From: Antrihabitans spumae
Lineage (GTDB): Bacteria; Actinomycetota; Actinomycetes; Mycobacteriales; Mycobacteriaceae
Length of the DNA stretch: 64,000 nt
Assembly: GCF_043944905.1 (NCBI RefSeq)
Contig: NZ_JBIMSN010000118.1
Span: 1 to 64,000 of the forward strand
Direction of reading: 5' to 3'
Part shown: positions 36,128 to 44,817 of the stretch, one piece after another
Numbering within the stretch: the first letter of the stretch is position 1
Layout of the letters: each line of letters starts with the position of its first letter
The notes under the pieces: generated by a model
What the model was told of the DNA's origin: nothing
The model's input: only the letters and a program-made list of their open reading frames with translations
The model's database searches: none
Made by a program: the position numbers and the translations under genes

Positions 36128-36985
36128 TCAGGCCAAGAGGCCCGATTTGCGCGCCTTTACAACGGCTTCGTGTCTGGAATGGGCATCGAGTTTTCGCATC
36201 GCGCTGCGCAGATAACTCTTCACGGACTCCGGGCCGACCGAAAGGCGCTGCGCTACCTCGTGGTTCGTGCACCCGAGCGCAATGTGAGACAGGACGTCGA
36301 GTTCCCGCGGCGACAACGCGACCGGTGTCTCGTCCTGCGCGGATTCGCCGGACAGTGTGCGTGCGAGTCGATCGGTCAGTGCGCGTAATTGCCGTTGCAT
36401 CTCCGGATCGCCGGCGGCGCGAGTGATGCTTCGCAGGTCCGCGTGGATGTCTCGCAGTTCCTCCGTGAGCACCGCATCGACCTGTCCGGTCTGCAGCGTC
36501 GACCACATGCGGGTCCGGCGATCGACCTCGTCGCGGATCGCGATCTCGTTCGCCAACCGTCGACTCGATTGCACTAGGCAATCCACGGTCCGCCCGCCGA
36601 TCGGACCGGTGCCGCGATCCGCCGCGTACAGCACCGCACGTGCGACACCACCGACGACGACGGGCACACCGAGCACGGAGGTGATCCCTTCGCCACCGAC
36701 CGGACCGTCGTAGTCGTGAGTGATCGACGAGGCACGCTGGTAGTCCGCGACCGACACGGGACGCTTCTGATCGACGACGCGGCCACCGAGCCCGGACCGC
36801 GGCGGAATGACCAGACCGCGCAGACCGCTCGTCCAGGTCCCGACGAATTCGGACAACACAAGCGCCTGGCCGTGCACCTCGCCACCGAAGAAGACCGGAG
36901 TGGTCGACGCACCGGCAGCGCGACGCAGTTCTGCACGCAACGCGTCGCTGTCGCGCGGACGAAGTAGAGCCGGTACTCGCGTCAC
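36128..36985 (-). CDS. GAF-domain LuxR-family transcriptional regulator
   Basis: A 285-residue regulator: N-terminal GAF-like domain (residues ~20-155, with GLGGRVVDQKRPVSVADY and SVLGVPVVVGG) and a C-terminal LuxR helix-turn-helix (LSPRELDVLSHIALGCTNHEVAQRL then VGPESVKSYLRSAMRKL). GTG start at 36985. Divergent from the acyl-CoA ligase with 102 bp between them, so the ligase is the most obvious target; it also faces the NRPS-exporter operon tail to tail. The signal sensed is unknown. Confidence 0.85.
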   Translation of the reverse strand: MTRVPALLRPRDSDALRAELRRAAGASTTPVFFGGEVHGQALVLSEFVGTWTSGLRGLVIPPRSGLGGRVVDQKRPVSVADYQRASSITHDYDGPVGGEGITSVLGVPVVVGGVARAVLYAADRGTGPIGGRTVDCLVQSSRRLANEIAIRDEVDRRTRMWSTLQTGQVDAVLTEELRDIHADLRSITRAAGDPEMQRQLRALTDRLARTLSGESAQDETPVALSPRELDVLSHIALGCTNHEVAQRLSVGPESVKSYLRSAMRKLDAHSRHEAVVKARKSGLLA

Positions 36986-37087
36986 AGGGTGGGGTCACCC
37001 CTTTCGGGGGTAGCGATGACTTCGGTGTGACCTACATCCTATTTGACACCAGCCGCGACATCCCGTCGCAGAGGAGGAGCAGCACCG

Positions 37088-38698
37088 ATGACCGCCGACT
37101 TCGAGGTCCGAGTACACGAACTACTCGACCGGTACGACACACCCGACGCCCGCGCAGCCGCACTGCTGTGCGACGACCATCCGGCCGATGCGGTGGCGTT
37201 CACGATCATCGAGAGTGACCTGACCTCGACCGATGTGACCTACGGCGAGCTGAGCGAACAGTCGTCGCGCTTCGCCGCAGCGTTGGCTGCGGCAGGCGTC
37301 GAGGCCGGTGATCGAGTCGCGACGCTGATGGGGAAGTCCGCGGAACTGGTGATCGCACTGGTCGGGATCTGGCGTCGCGGCGCGGTACACGTCCCGCTGT
37401 TCACCGCGTTCGCGCCGCCGGCCATCGCGTTTCGGCTCGGTGCCAGCGCAGCGAAGGTGGTCGTCGCCGACGCAGATCAGGTCGGCAAGCTTGCGCCCGG
37501 CGACGACATGCCAGCTGACGCGGCGTGGCAGGTGATAGTCGTCGGCGACGGCGCAGGGGTACGGTTCGCCGATCTGCTCGCCACGCACTCGGCGGCCGAG
37601 CCGGGCGCTGCAGCGGCGTCGGTCGGGGGTGGGGGACTGCTGGTCGAGTTGTTCACCAGCGGGACGACCGGCACACCGAAAGGCGTCGGTATTCCGGTTC
37701 GGGCGTTGGCGTCGTTCCATGCCTATCAAGAATTCGGCCTCGACGTACGCGCCGACGACGTGTTCTGGAACGCCGCGGACCCTGGTTGGGCGTATGGGCT
37801 CTACTACGGACTGCTGGCACCGCTCGCATCCGGCACTCGGACCTTGCTCTTGCACGCAGGCTTCTCGGCCGAGCTGACGTGGCGGGTGATGGAACGCTTC
37901 GGCGTCACCAACTTTGCGGCGGCACCGACGGTCTACCGCAGTTTGCGCGCCGCGGGCGAGGTGCCCGCAGGGGTCTCGTTGCGGAGAGCGTCGTCGGCGG
38001 GGGAGCCCCTGACCCCGGACGTGGTTGGGTGGTCCACGCAGACGCTCGGCGTGGCGGTTCGCGATCACTACGGCCAGACCGAGCACGGCATGTTCGTCTC
38101 GAATGCCTGGCACGACGATCTGCGCAGCGACGTTCCTGCAGGTTCGATGGGTAAGCCGTTGCCGGGTTGGTCCGCAGCGGTGCTCGCCGATGATTCCGAC
38201 GATCCTGCGGCGGTTCGAACGATGGGTCGGGTTGCCATCGACACTGCGCACAGTCCGTTGCTCTGGTTCACCGGCTATCTGGATGCACCGGAGAAGACCG
38301 CGCAGCGCTACACCGACGACGGTCGTTTCTACCTCACCGGCGATGCCGGAATGATCGACGAGGACGGGTACTTCTACTTCTCCTCCCGCGACGACGACGT
38401 GATCATCATGGCGGGCTACCGCATCGGGCCGTTCGATGTGGAAAGTGTTCTCGTGCTGCACGAGTCGGTTCAGGAGGCTGCCGTCGTGGGGATGCCCGAC
38501 GACCTGCGTGGCGAGGTCCTCGAAGCGTTCGTCGTACTGCGTGAGGGGTTCGTCGGGAGCAAGGACTTGGAAGGTGAGCTGCAGCAGATCGTCAAGCAGA
38601 AGTACGCGGCGCATGCCTATCCGCGGACGGTTCACTTCGTCGATGCGCTGCCCAAGACGCCGAGCGGGAAGGTCCAGCGGTTCCTGCTGAGGCAGTAG
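37088..38698 (+). CDS. AMP-dependent acyl-CoA synthetase/ligase
   Basis: A 536-residue ANL-family ligase. The P-loop motif is FTSGTTGTPKGVGIP (~residue 195), followed by DHYGQTEHGMF, YLTGDAGMIDEDGYFYFSSRDDDVIIMAGYRI and the C-terminal lysine region PKTPSGKVQRFLL. These motifs are closest to acetyl/medium-chain acyl-CoA synthetases. It makes acyl-CoA from a carboxylate, ATP and CoA; the substrate is unknown. ATG at 37088 follows GAGGAGGAG. It could supply a starter acyl group to the NRPS 4 kb away, but nothing in the sequence proves a link. Confidence 0.85.
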   Translation: MTADFEVRVHELLDRYDTPDARAAALLCDDHPADAVAFTIIESDLTSTDVTYGELSEQSSRFAAALAAAGVEAGDRVATLMGKSAELVIALVGIWRRGAVHVPLFTAFAPPAIAFRLGASAAKVVVADADQVGKLAPGDDMPADAAWQVIVVGDGAGVRFADLLATHSAAEPGAAAASVGGGGLLVELFTSGTTGTPKGVGIPVRALASFHAYQEFGLDVRADDVFWNAADPGWAYGLYYGLLAPLASGTRTLLLHAGFSAELTWRVMERFGVTNFAAAPTVYRSLRAAGEVPAGVSLRRASSAGEPLTPDVVGWSTQTLGVAVRDHYGQTEHGMFVSNAWHDDLRSDVPAGSMGKPLPGWSAAVLADDSDDPAAVRTMGRVAIDTAHSPLLWFTGYLDAPEKTAQRYTDDGRFYLTGDAGMIDEDGYFYFSSRDDDVIIMAGYRIGPFDVESVLVLHESVQEAAVVGMPDDLRGEVLEAFVVLREGFVGSKDLEGELQQIVKQKYAAHAYPRTVHFVDALPKTPSGKVQRFLLRQ

Positions 38699-38710
38699 GC
38701 GGCTACGCCG

Positions 38711-38756
38711 CTCGTGCGTCCTTTCGGAGGGCCGAACCTCCAAAAGGACTCACGAG
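38711..38756. repeat. 46-bp palindromic repeat, copy 2
   Basis: Begins CTCGTGCGTCCTTTCGG and ends CCAAAAGGACTCACGAG, between the convergent ligase and phosphonate permease genes. It is preceded by GGCGGCTACGCCG and followed by GCGCGCAGCGCCC mini-hairpins. Confidence 0.85.
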
Positions 38757-38768
38757 GCGCGCAGCGCC

Positions 38769-39566
38769 CTAGCGCAGCGCTGCGCGGCCGCGGATGCGTC
38801 CTAGGACCAGGAGTGCGACCAAGGTGACCAACAGCAGCAGCGTTGTATTCGCGGCCGCCAAGAACACCTGGCCGCGATCGGTCAGACCGAAGATGCTGAC
38901 CGGCAACGTCTTCCATGTCGCCGGATACACCATCACGGTGGCACCGAGTTCGCCCATCGACAACGCGACCGCAAGGCCGGCGGCTGCTCCGAGTGCAGGC
39001 AGCAGCAGCGGCAGCGTGACCTGGACGAGCACCCGCAGCGGTCCGGCGCCGAGCGATTCGGCCGCCTGTCGGTAGGCCGGATCGAGCCTGTCGAGCGCCG
39101 CCGACACCGCACTGAAAGCGAAGGCGAGGACAAGGACCGAGTGGGCGAGGATCACGATCCACTTGGTACCGCCGAGCAGCAGCGGTCGCGAGTTGAACGC
39201 GATCAGCAGTCCCAGGCCGATCGCGACAGACGGCACCGCGATCGGCAGGTGAAACACCGCATCTGTGCTGCGGCGCAACCACATCGGTGCCTCCCGGGCA
39301 GCCAGCGCCGCCCAGGTTCCCAGGACCAGCGCAAGCCCGCCGCCGATGATCGCGGTCTGCAGACTGACCGACAGGCTCGCGACATTGTCGCCAGACAAGG
39401 CATCCCCGAGGTGCCCGAAGCCGAGATCCGAGGGCAATGGCCCCGTCCACGATCCGGCAAGGGCCGCGGCGACGACGGTGGCAATCGGCGCGACGAAGAC
39501 GACGAGAACGACGAGTCCGAAGACCGTGAGGGTAACGGCCCTACTTTGCTTGCTCCACAACAACAT
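38769..39566 (-). CDS. phosphonate-type ABC transporter permease 2
   Basis: A 265-residue membrane subunit with about six helices and the BPD_transp_1 EAA loop (RLDPAYRQAAESLGAGPLRVLVQVTLP). Its start overlaps the upstream permease gene by 26 bp. With permease 1, the ATPase and the lipoprotein it forms an importer whose neighbours are phosphonate genes, so 2-aminoethylphosphonate (AEP) or a derivative is the likely cargo. Alternative cargo (iron, thiamine, spermidine families share the fold) cannot be excluded by sequence alone. Confidence 0.85.
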   Translation of the reverse strand: MLLWSKQSRAVTLTVFGLVVLVVFVAPIATVVAAALAGSWTGPLPSDLGFGHLGDALSGDNVASLSVSLQTAIIGGGLALVLGTWAALAAREAPMWLRRSTDAVFHLPIAVPSVAIGLGLLIAFNSRPLLLGGTKWIVILAHSVLVLAFAFSAVSAALDRLDPAYRQAAESLGAGPLRVLVQVTLPLLLPALGAAAGLAVALSMGELGATVMVYPATWKTLPVSIFGLTDRGQVFLAAANTTLLLLVTLVALLVLGRIRGRAALR

Positions 39567-40455
39567 CGACAGCTCCCTTCCCCTTGTTGGCCATGACGCG
39601 AGCGAAGATCAGTCGGTAGGTGCCGTAGAGCACCAGCGACAGCAGGACCTGAACCGTCGCGATCACCGCTGCGCCGGGTAGGTCGAAGGTGACGATGCCG
39701 CGCGTGTAGATCAGTACGGGGAGGGTGATGACATCCTTTGCGCCGGTGAACAATACGATGCCGAACTCGTTGAGGGTCAGCAGCAGGACCAGTGATCCGC
39801 CTGCCATCAGCGCGGGCCAGGCTTCCGGCATGACCACGCGACGCAGCACTCGCCACGGCGATGCTCCCAAACTTGCTGCTACGTCGAGTTGTTCACGCGG
39901 CAGCTGGGCGAACGCGGCGAGCAGCGGACGTACGACGAACGGTGTGAAGAACGTGATCTCGGCAGCGATGACGCCCGCCGGTGTGTTCAGAAAGTTGAGC
40001 AGGGGTTCGTCGGAGCCCGAAACATCCTTGTACAGCGCGTTAAACGCACCTGCGGTGCCGTAGAGGAAGGTGAAAGCCAGTGTGATGAGAAACGACGGCA
40101 ACGCGAGGACGGTGTCGATCAGTCTGCCGACCACACGCGATCCGGGGAAAGGCACGAACGCCAGCACGAGCGCGATGAAGGTGCCGAGAACCAAACACCC
40201 GAGCGTCGACAGCACCGCGATCTCGACGGTGCGCCACAGCGCGTTTCGAAACAGCGACGACGAGAGCACGCCCGACCAACTGCTGGTGTCCTCGCCTGTC
40301 GTCGACTGTTCCAGCACCCGCGCGACCGGATAGACCGCGACGCCGAGCACGATGAGCAGCGGCGGCAGCGCCCACAGTGCGCCGACCCACCTGATCGGCT
40401 CCTTGCGGACCTCGGGTGGTGCGGGATTCGGCCGTTCGAGCAGTGCCGCGGTCAT
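39541..40455 (-). CDS. phosphonate-type ABC transporter permease 1
   Basis: A 304-residue permease with about six helices (ALWALPPLLIVLGVAVYPVARVL first) and an EAA loop (EQLDVAASLGASPWRVLRRVVMPEAWPAL). The ATG at 40455 overlaps the ATPase stop in an ATGA, which fixes the start despite a much longer open frame upstream. Its order after the ATPase and before permease 2 matches PhnS-T-U-V-type AEP importers. Confidence 0.87.
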   Translation of the reverse strand: MTAALLERPNPAPPEVRKEPIRWVGALWALPPLLIVLGVAVYPVARVLEQSTTGEDTSSWSGVLSSSLFRNALWRTVEIAVLSTLGCLVLGTFIALVLAFVPFPGSRVVGRLIDTVLALPSFLITLAFTFLYGTAGAFNALYKDVSGSDEPLLNFLNTPAGVIAAEITFFTPFVVRPLLAAFAQLPREQLDVAASLGASPWRVLRRVVMPEAWPALMAGGSLVLLLTLNEFGIVLFTGAKDVITLPVLIYTRGIVTFDLPGAAVIATVQVLLSLVLYGTYRLIFARVMANKGKGAVDVVVEQAK

Positions 40456-41639
40456 GGAGTACCGCCCGGTGCCTGCACCAGCACCCCTGCGGGCTCCGGA
40501 AGCTTGACTCCGACAACGGCATCCAGGTCGTACCGCGCCTGTCCAGGCACGTCGGCCTGCAGGATCAGGTCCGGTAGGCCGTGCACGGCGAGGCTGAGCC
40601 GGGTCGAGGAACCCCGCCAGACACTCGCTGTGACAGTCGCACGCAGTGCACCCTTGTCGCCCGCGGACCCGACCGTGATGGCGTGCGGGCGGACACACAG
40701 TAGAGCGGGTGACCCAGGCGCCCAATCGATTTTGCCGACCTCCGGCTGCGGCGCCTCCGCATTGAGTGTCGAATCCGCGACGCTGATCAGTGCCGACGTA
40801 CCGATCACGCGACCAACGGTGCACGGGATCAGATTCGCACCGCCGAGGAAGGCCGCCGTGAAACTGGTCGGCGGCCGCTGCCACAGATTGGCAGCGGTAT
40901 CGACGTCCACGAGACGTGCGTCCCGCATGACGACGATCCGATCGGCGAGTGCCAACGCCTCGGACTGATCGTGGGTGACGTACAGCATTGCGGTGTCAGG
41001 CAGCGCTTTTCGCAGCAACTGCAACTCGGCGAGCATCGACTGGCGTAGTGCGGCATCCAGTGCGGCGAGTGGTTCGTCGAGCAGTAGCACCTTGGGACGA
41101 ATGGCAAGCGCTCTCGCGATGGCCACACGCTGTTGCTGGCCACCCGACAACTCGCGCGGTAGGCGTTTGCCGTAGGCCGACATGCCGACCATTGCGAGCG
41201 CGTCGGCAACGCGGCCTGCGATCTGTGACCTCGGCACCTTGTTGGCTTTGAGGCCGAATGCGACGTTCTCGCTGACCCGCATGTGCGGGAACAGTGCGTA
41301 GGACTGCACGACCACACCGATGCCACGCTTGGCAGGCGGCAGATCGGTGACGTCGCGACCGCCGAGGTTCACCGTTCCCGACGTGGGACGGGCGAAGCCG
41401 GCGAGCGCTTTGAGCGCCGTCGACTTGCCCGACCCGCTCGGACCGAGCAGGGCAACCGTCTCGCCCTGTGCGACACGCAGATTGAAGTCGACTAGAGCGT
41501 TGGTGACATTCTTGCCGCGGCCGTACGCGACCGATACGCGGTCGAACACGATCGCGGGTGCCGAATAGTCGACAGCTCCAGCGACGTTGGTCGACTTTGT
41601 CGTGTTGACAGTTGCACCCGTCGTCCCGAGGTCGGACAT
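40452..41639 (-). CDS. ABC transporter ATPase (AEP/PotA type)
   Basis: A 395-residue ATPase. Walker A is GPSGSGKST, the Q-loop region VVQSYALFPHMRV, the signature LSGGQQQRVAIARAL and Walker B KVLLLDEPLAALD. A C-terminal TOBE domain follows from ~residue 280. It starts 2 bp after the binding-protein stop and overlaps permease 1 by 4 bp, so all four transporter genes form one unit. Confidence 0.92.
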   Translation of the reverse strand: MSDLGTTGATVNTTKSTNVAGAVDYSAPAIVFDRVSVAYGRGKNVTNALVDFNLRVAQGETVALLGPSGSGKSTALKALAGFARPTSGTVNLGGRDVTDLPPAKRGIGVVVQSYALFPHMRVSENVAFGLKANKVPRSQIAGRVADALAMVGMSAYGKRLPRELSGGQQQRVAIARALAIRPKVLLLDEPLAALDAALRQSMLAELQLLRKALPDTAMLYVTHDQSEALALADRIVVMRDARLVDVDTAANLWQRPPTSFTAAFLGGANLIPCTVGRVIGTSALISVADSTLNAEAPQPEVGKIDWAPGSPALLCVRPHAITVGSAGDKGALRATVTASVWRGSSTRLSLAVHGLPDLILQADVPGQARYDLDAVVGVKLPEPAGVLVQAPGGTP

Positions 41640-41641
41640 GA

Positions 41642-42712
41642 TCAGCTCCCGGTTGCTTTCTGATACGCGGCGACGTCGGCGTCGAGTTCGGTGATGACGG
41701 TGTTCCAGTCGGGGTGGTACACCTCGACGTCGTTCAGCAACGCGGCCGGGGAACCCGGTGCGGTATCGGCAGCTACGGCGTCCGAGCGGGCAGGCACGGC
41801 GAGAGCCTCTGTGCCCAAGGTCTTCTGGACGTCGGAACTCAACATGAACTCCATCAGCTTCTTTGCGTTTTCGGTGTTCGGTGCGCCTTTCGCGAGGCCC
41901 ATGACGTAGGGGACTGCGATCGTGGTGCGCTTACCGTCCGCGGAAGCGGGGAAGAAGACGTTGAACTTCGACCCGTCGTCCCTGATGGACGTCAGGTTCA
42001 TCTGGATGTCCCCGTTGGCGACGAGGAGTTCGCCGTTGCTGACCTTCGGCTGCAGCTTGCCCGTAGACGACGACGGACCGACGTTGTTGGCCTGCAGCTT
42101 GCCGAGGTAGTCGAGCGCACCCTGCTTGCCAAGCAGGTTTTGCAGCAGCAGAAGTACTGCGGTGCCGTCACCGGCTTGCCCTGGCGTCGAATACTGCAAT
42201 TTGCCCTTGAACTGTTCGCTCAGCAGGTCGTCCCACGTGACCGGAGCCGGGTTGGCACCCGGATTTGCGATGAAGCACAGGAAGTTCGAGGCGAGCGTGA
42301 CGTAGTTGCCGTCGGGATCCTTGTCGGCGTCCGCGATGGCCGTAGTGTCGACACCGCTCGGCTGCAACAGGCCCTGCTGTTCAGCGCGCTGGATGAACGG
42401 GGGGAGTGTGACGACGACGTCTGCCTGCGCGTTCGACTGCTCCTTCTCGAGCCGTGAAACGACTTCACCCGATCCGGCTTCGACGAGGTTGACGGCGATG
42501 CCGGTGTCGGCTTCGAACTTGGCGAACTGCGTCTTGTACCAGCCCGCAAGGCCATCGGCACTGTAGACGGTGAGAGTCTTGCCGTCGGAACTGCTTGTCC
42601 CGGTGCCACCGCAGGCCGCGGTGAACGAGATAGCGGTCGCGGCCACGGCAAGCATCGCGATCTTGCCTGCGCCGAGGCGGCGCCGATGTGTCGAATTTCT
42701 ACGAATGCGCAT
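41642..42712 (-). CDS. ABC transporter substrate-binding lipoprotein (PhnS-like)
   Basis: A 356-residue lipoprotein of the family-1/AfuA-like group used for AEP in phnS clusters. The basic n-region RIRRNSTHRRR leads into a hydrophobic core and the lipobox Thr31-Ala-Ala-Cys34. The mature domain starts LTVYSADGLAGWYKTQFAKFEADTGI, the usual two-lobe pattern. It is separated from the phosphonatase-like gene upstream by 138 bp carrying a 15-bp minisatellite. Cargo is inferred from the flanking phosphonate enzymes. Confidence 0.87.
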   Translation of the reverse strand: MRIRRNSTHRRRLGAGKIAMLAVAATAISFTAACGGTGTSSSDGKTLTVYSADGLAGWYKTQFAKFEADTGIAVNLVEAGSGEVVSRLEKEQSNAQADVVVTLPPFIQRAEQQGLLQPSGVDTTAIADADKDPDGNYVTLASNFLCFIANPGANPAPVTWDDLLSEQFKGKLQYSTPGQAGDGTAVLLLLQNLLGKQGALDYLGKLQANNVGPSSSTGKLQPKVSNGELLVANGDIQMNLTSIRDDGSKFNVFFPASADGKRTTIAVPYVMGLAKGAPNTENAKKLMEFMLSSDVQKTLGTEALAVPARSDAVAADTAPGSPAALLNDVEVYHPDWNTVITELDADVAAYQKATGS

Positions 42713-42796
42713 GGAACTGAGCCCTTTCGGGGGTCGGGTCGGTGTGGATTGCGATGCGACGTGCAGGGGGTGTTTGTCGAAAGTGGACGGTGGGTC

Positions 42797-42857
42797 GGAA
42801 AGCGGTCGGTCGGGATGCAGTCAGTCCGGAAGCGGTCAGTCCGAAAGCGGTCAGTCG
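42797..42857. repeat. 15-bp minisatellite at the 3' end of the phosphonatase-like gene
   Basis: Four tandem units around GGAAGCGGTCAGTCC (15, 16, 15 and 15 bases). The reverse-strand TGA stop of the hydrolase gene lies inside the last unit. This is the third 15-bp-period array in the window, with a different unit from the other two. Confidence 0.8.
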
Positions 42858-43558
42858 GAGAGCAGGAGGTCGGCGAAGTCGCCGACTGTCGCGACGACGT
42901 GCGTCGCACCCGCTGCGCGGAACTGCGCCTCGTCGTGCGCGCCGGTCAGGGTGCCCGCGACGATGGCCGACCCCGCAGCGAGTCCGCTTGCGATGTCGCT
43001 CGTCGTATCGCCAAGCACCGCAACGCTTTTGACGTCGTCGATGCCGAGGCGCAGAATCGCGGTCAGGATCAGGTCGGGGTAGGGTCGACCGCGGCCGGCG
43101 TCCGGCGGCGCGATAGCCAGGTCGGCGATGTGGTCCCAGCCAAGAGCGGTAAGGAGTTTCGATTGTGTCGAGCTGCTGAAGCCGGTCGTCAGCGCAACCT
43201 TGATGCCTGCGCTGCGAAGCTTGTCGATCGCCAGTTCGGCACCGGGCAGCGCTGCGGCGTTGCCTGCCTCGATCAGTGCGTCGTAGGCCTGCTCGAACGC
43301 GAGATTGGCTGCCTGAGCACGTTGTTCGTCGTCGAGCAACGCGCGAAACACGGCGATCTTCGACTGGCCCATGGTGTCGACGACGTACTTGCGTGCGACA
43401 TCACGCTCGGCGCCGGATTCCGCAATTCCTGCCGACGTCGCGGCGATGTCGAAAGCCTGCAGTACGAGGCCGCCGTCGGCGACGGTCGTTCCGGCCATGT
43501 CGAGGACGGCGAGTTGTATCGACGTTGTGGGCAGATTGTCGGACTGGTTGTTGCTCAA
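42851..43558 (-). CDS. phosphonatase-like HAD hydrolase (PhnX-related)
   Basis: A 235-residue haloacid-dehalogenase-fold enzyme. The nucleophile motif is LDMAGTT (Asp20), compared with DWAGT in phosphonoacetaldehyde hydrolase. MGQSKIAVFRAL puts Lys67 where the PhnX Schiff-base Lys (MGLLKIDHV in Bacillus cereus) lies. GRPYPDLI and VLGDTTSDIASG complete the site. Expected reaction: cleave phosphonoacetaldehyde, or a close relative, to aldehyde and phosphate. TTG start at 43558 with GGAG upstream. It is 31 bp downstream of the FAD oxidoreductase that could make its substrate. Confidence 0.85.
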   Translation of the reverse strand: MSNNQSDNLPTTSIQLAVLDMAGTTVADGGLVLQAFDIAATSAGIAESGAERDVARKYVVDTMGQSKIAVFRALLDDEQRAQAANLAFEQAYDALIEAGNAAALPGAELAIDKLRSAGIKVALTTGFSSSTQSKLLTALGWDHIADLAIAPPDAGRGRPYPDLILTAILRLGIDDVKSVAVLGDTTSDIASGLAAGSAIVAGTLTGAHDEAQFRAAGATHVVATVGDFADLLLSD

Positions 43559-43589
43559 GGGAACTCCTAGCTCGAAAGTTGTTGTCGGA

Positions 43590-44717
43590 TCAGAGATCGA
43601 AAAGATCGGCCGACTGCTCGCCGAGGAACGGGCTCAACGTCATTCCGCGTCCGCCGACGCCGGTGACGACCCAGGTGTGGTCGTCGACCTGTTTGCGGTG
43701 CACGAGTTCGCCGGGGTCGAGCGACTGGCTGTAGACCCCCGCCCAGCGACGAACTACCTCGGGGAGCTTGCGGCCGAGCAGTTCTTCGACGACGCCGGTC
43801 AGGTACTCGTACGGGCTTTCGTCGACGTCGAATGCGAACGGTTCGGCGTATTCGTGGGTGTCGCCGATGGTGAGGCCGCCGTGCAGTCGCTGCACACAGA
43901 GGAGTTGCATCTTGTGCTCGGCGGCGGTGAAGTCCTGGGCTTGATTGCTTGCCAGCGCATCCAGCGCGGTACCTGCGAACGCCGGATAGTACCGAAAGCT
44001 GTCGCCGTCGGCGATGGCGGTCGGGAACGGTTCGCCGAGCGGTGCCGTCTGCATCATTTGCAGTCGTACTCTTCGGACGGGGAGTTCGCCCGCGAGTTCA
44101 CGTGTCAGCCCGGTGTGGTTGGCGCCGGGGCAGAAGACGACGAGGTCGGCGTCGTAGGTGTTGCCGAGGTCGTCGCGAACGGACGCGCCCGAGGTGCTGG
44201 AGGTGACCGAGCGTGCCTCGGTACCTGCGTGGAAGTCGTAGCGTCCCGTCGCGGCAAGGTAGGCGCGAATCGCAGGTAGCGCGACTCGTGATTCGACCGC
44301 TGCGTCACGCGAACAATGCAGGCCACCAAGGAATTTGCCGCGAAGTGCCGGGTTAAGGGCGCGGACCTCTGTGGGATCGAGCAGTTCGAAACCACGATCG
44401 ACGGCATCGACGCGGGTGAGCATCTCCTCGGCGACGGCTACCTCGTCGGGAGTGCGGAGCAGTGTGATCGATCCTGTCGGTCGGAATCCGACGCCTGCGA
44501 TGCGTCCGCCGATCTCTTCCCACAGGTCCCTCGATTGCAACGCGGCGTCGAGTTCGTGACTCGCACGGCCGGATACCCACACGAGTCCGAAGTTGCGAAC
44601 GGTCGCGCCGCGCGCTTCGGTCTCTCGTTCGAGGTGGACAACTTCGTGTCCGCGACGGATTGCTGCCAGGGCGTGCGCGGTTCCGAGGATTCCGCCGCCG
44701 ATGATTACCAAACGCAT
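43590..44717 (-). CDS. FAD-dependent amine oxidoreductase of phosphonate clusters (TIGR03364/PbfD-like)
   Basis: A 375-residue DAO-family flavoprotein starting MRLVIIGGGILGTAHALAAI with the GxGxxG dinucleotide fold. RGATVRNFGLVWVSGR resembles the phosphonate-associated TIGR03364 group, and GVYSQSLD and VTGVGGRGMTLSP are the C-terminal FAD contacts. Characterised relatives oxidise AEP or N-methyl-AEP to phosphonoacetaldehyde (family knowledge, by resemblance only). ATG at 44717 was chosen because the longer frame crosses the operator region. A PhnF-type palindrome lies 15 bp upstream. Confidence 0.85.
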   Translation of the reverse strand: MRLVIIGGGILGTAHALAAIRRGHEVVHLERETEARGATVRNFGLVWVSGRASHELDAALQSRDLWEEIGGRIAGVGFRPTGSITLLRTPDEVAVAEEMLTRVDAVDRGFELLDPTEVRALNPALRGKFLGGLHCSRDAAVESRVALPAIRAYLAATGRYDFHAGTEARSVTSSTSGASVRDDLGNTYDADLVVFCPGANHTGLTRELAGELPVRRVRLQMMQTAPLGEPFPTAIADGDSFRYYPAFAGTALDALASNQAQDFTAAEHKMQLLCVQRLHGGLTIGDTHEYAEPFAFDVDESPYEYLTGVVEELLGRKLPEVVRRWAGVYSQSLDPGELVHRKQVDDHTWVVTGVGGRGMTLSPFLGEQSADLFDL

Positions 44718-44731
44718 GCAGAGAAGCATGG

Positions 44732-44753
44732 CCCATTGGTCTAGACCAATGGG
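44732..44753. promoter_or_regulatory. PhnF-type operator 1
   Basis: A 22-bp palindrome with core TGGTCTAGACCA (44737-44748), extended to CCCATTGG...CCAATGGG. It is close enough to the FAD oxidoreductase start to overlap its promoter. The core matches the TGGTATAGACCA site I recall for mycobacterial PhnF, at all but one base. Confidence 0.8.
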
Positions 44754-44781
44754 TGATCGCCGTGCGAACAACACGTTAACA

Positions 44782-44797
44782 ATTGGTATAGACCAAT
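44782..44797. promoter_or_regulatory. PhnF-type operator 2
   Basis: A 16-bp near-palindrome ATTGGTATAGACCAAT with core TGGTATAGACCA, 20 bp upstream of the HD-domain gene and 47 bp centre to centre from operator 1. Two half-different sites in a divergent promoter suggest the GntR protein encoded next door controls both arms. Confidence 0.8.
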
Positions 44798-44817
44798 CCG
44801 GGGGTACCATCACGGCC

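Noticed and set aside
37088..38698. stand-alone aryl-AMP ligase (DHB type) for the NRPS
   Set aside because: The motif pattern is closer to acetyl/medium-chain acyl-CoA synthetases, and no isochorismate genes are nearby.
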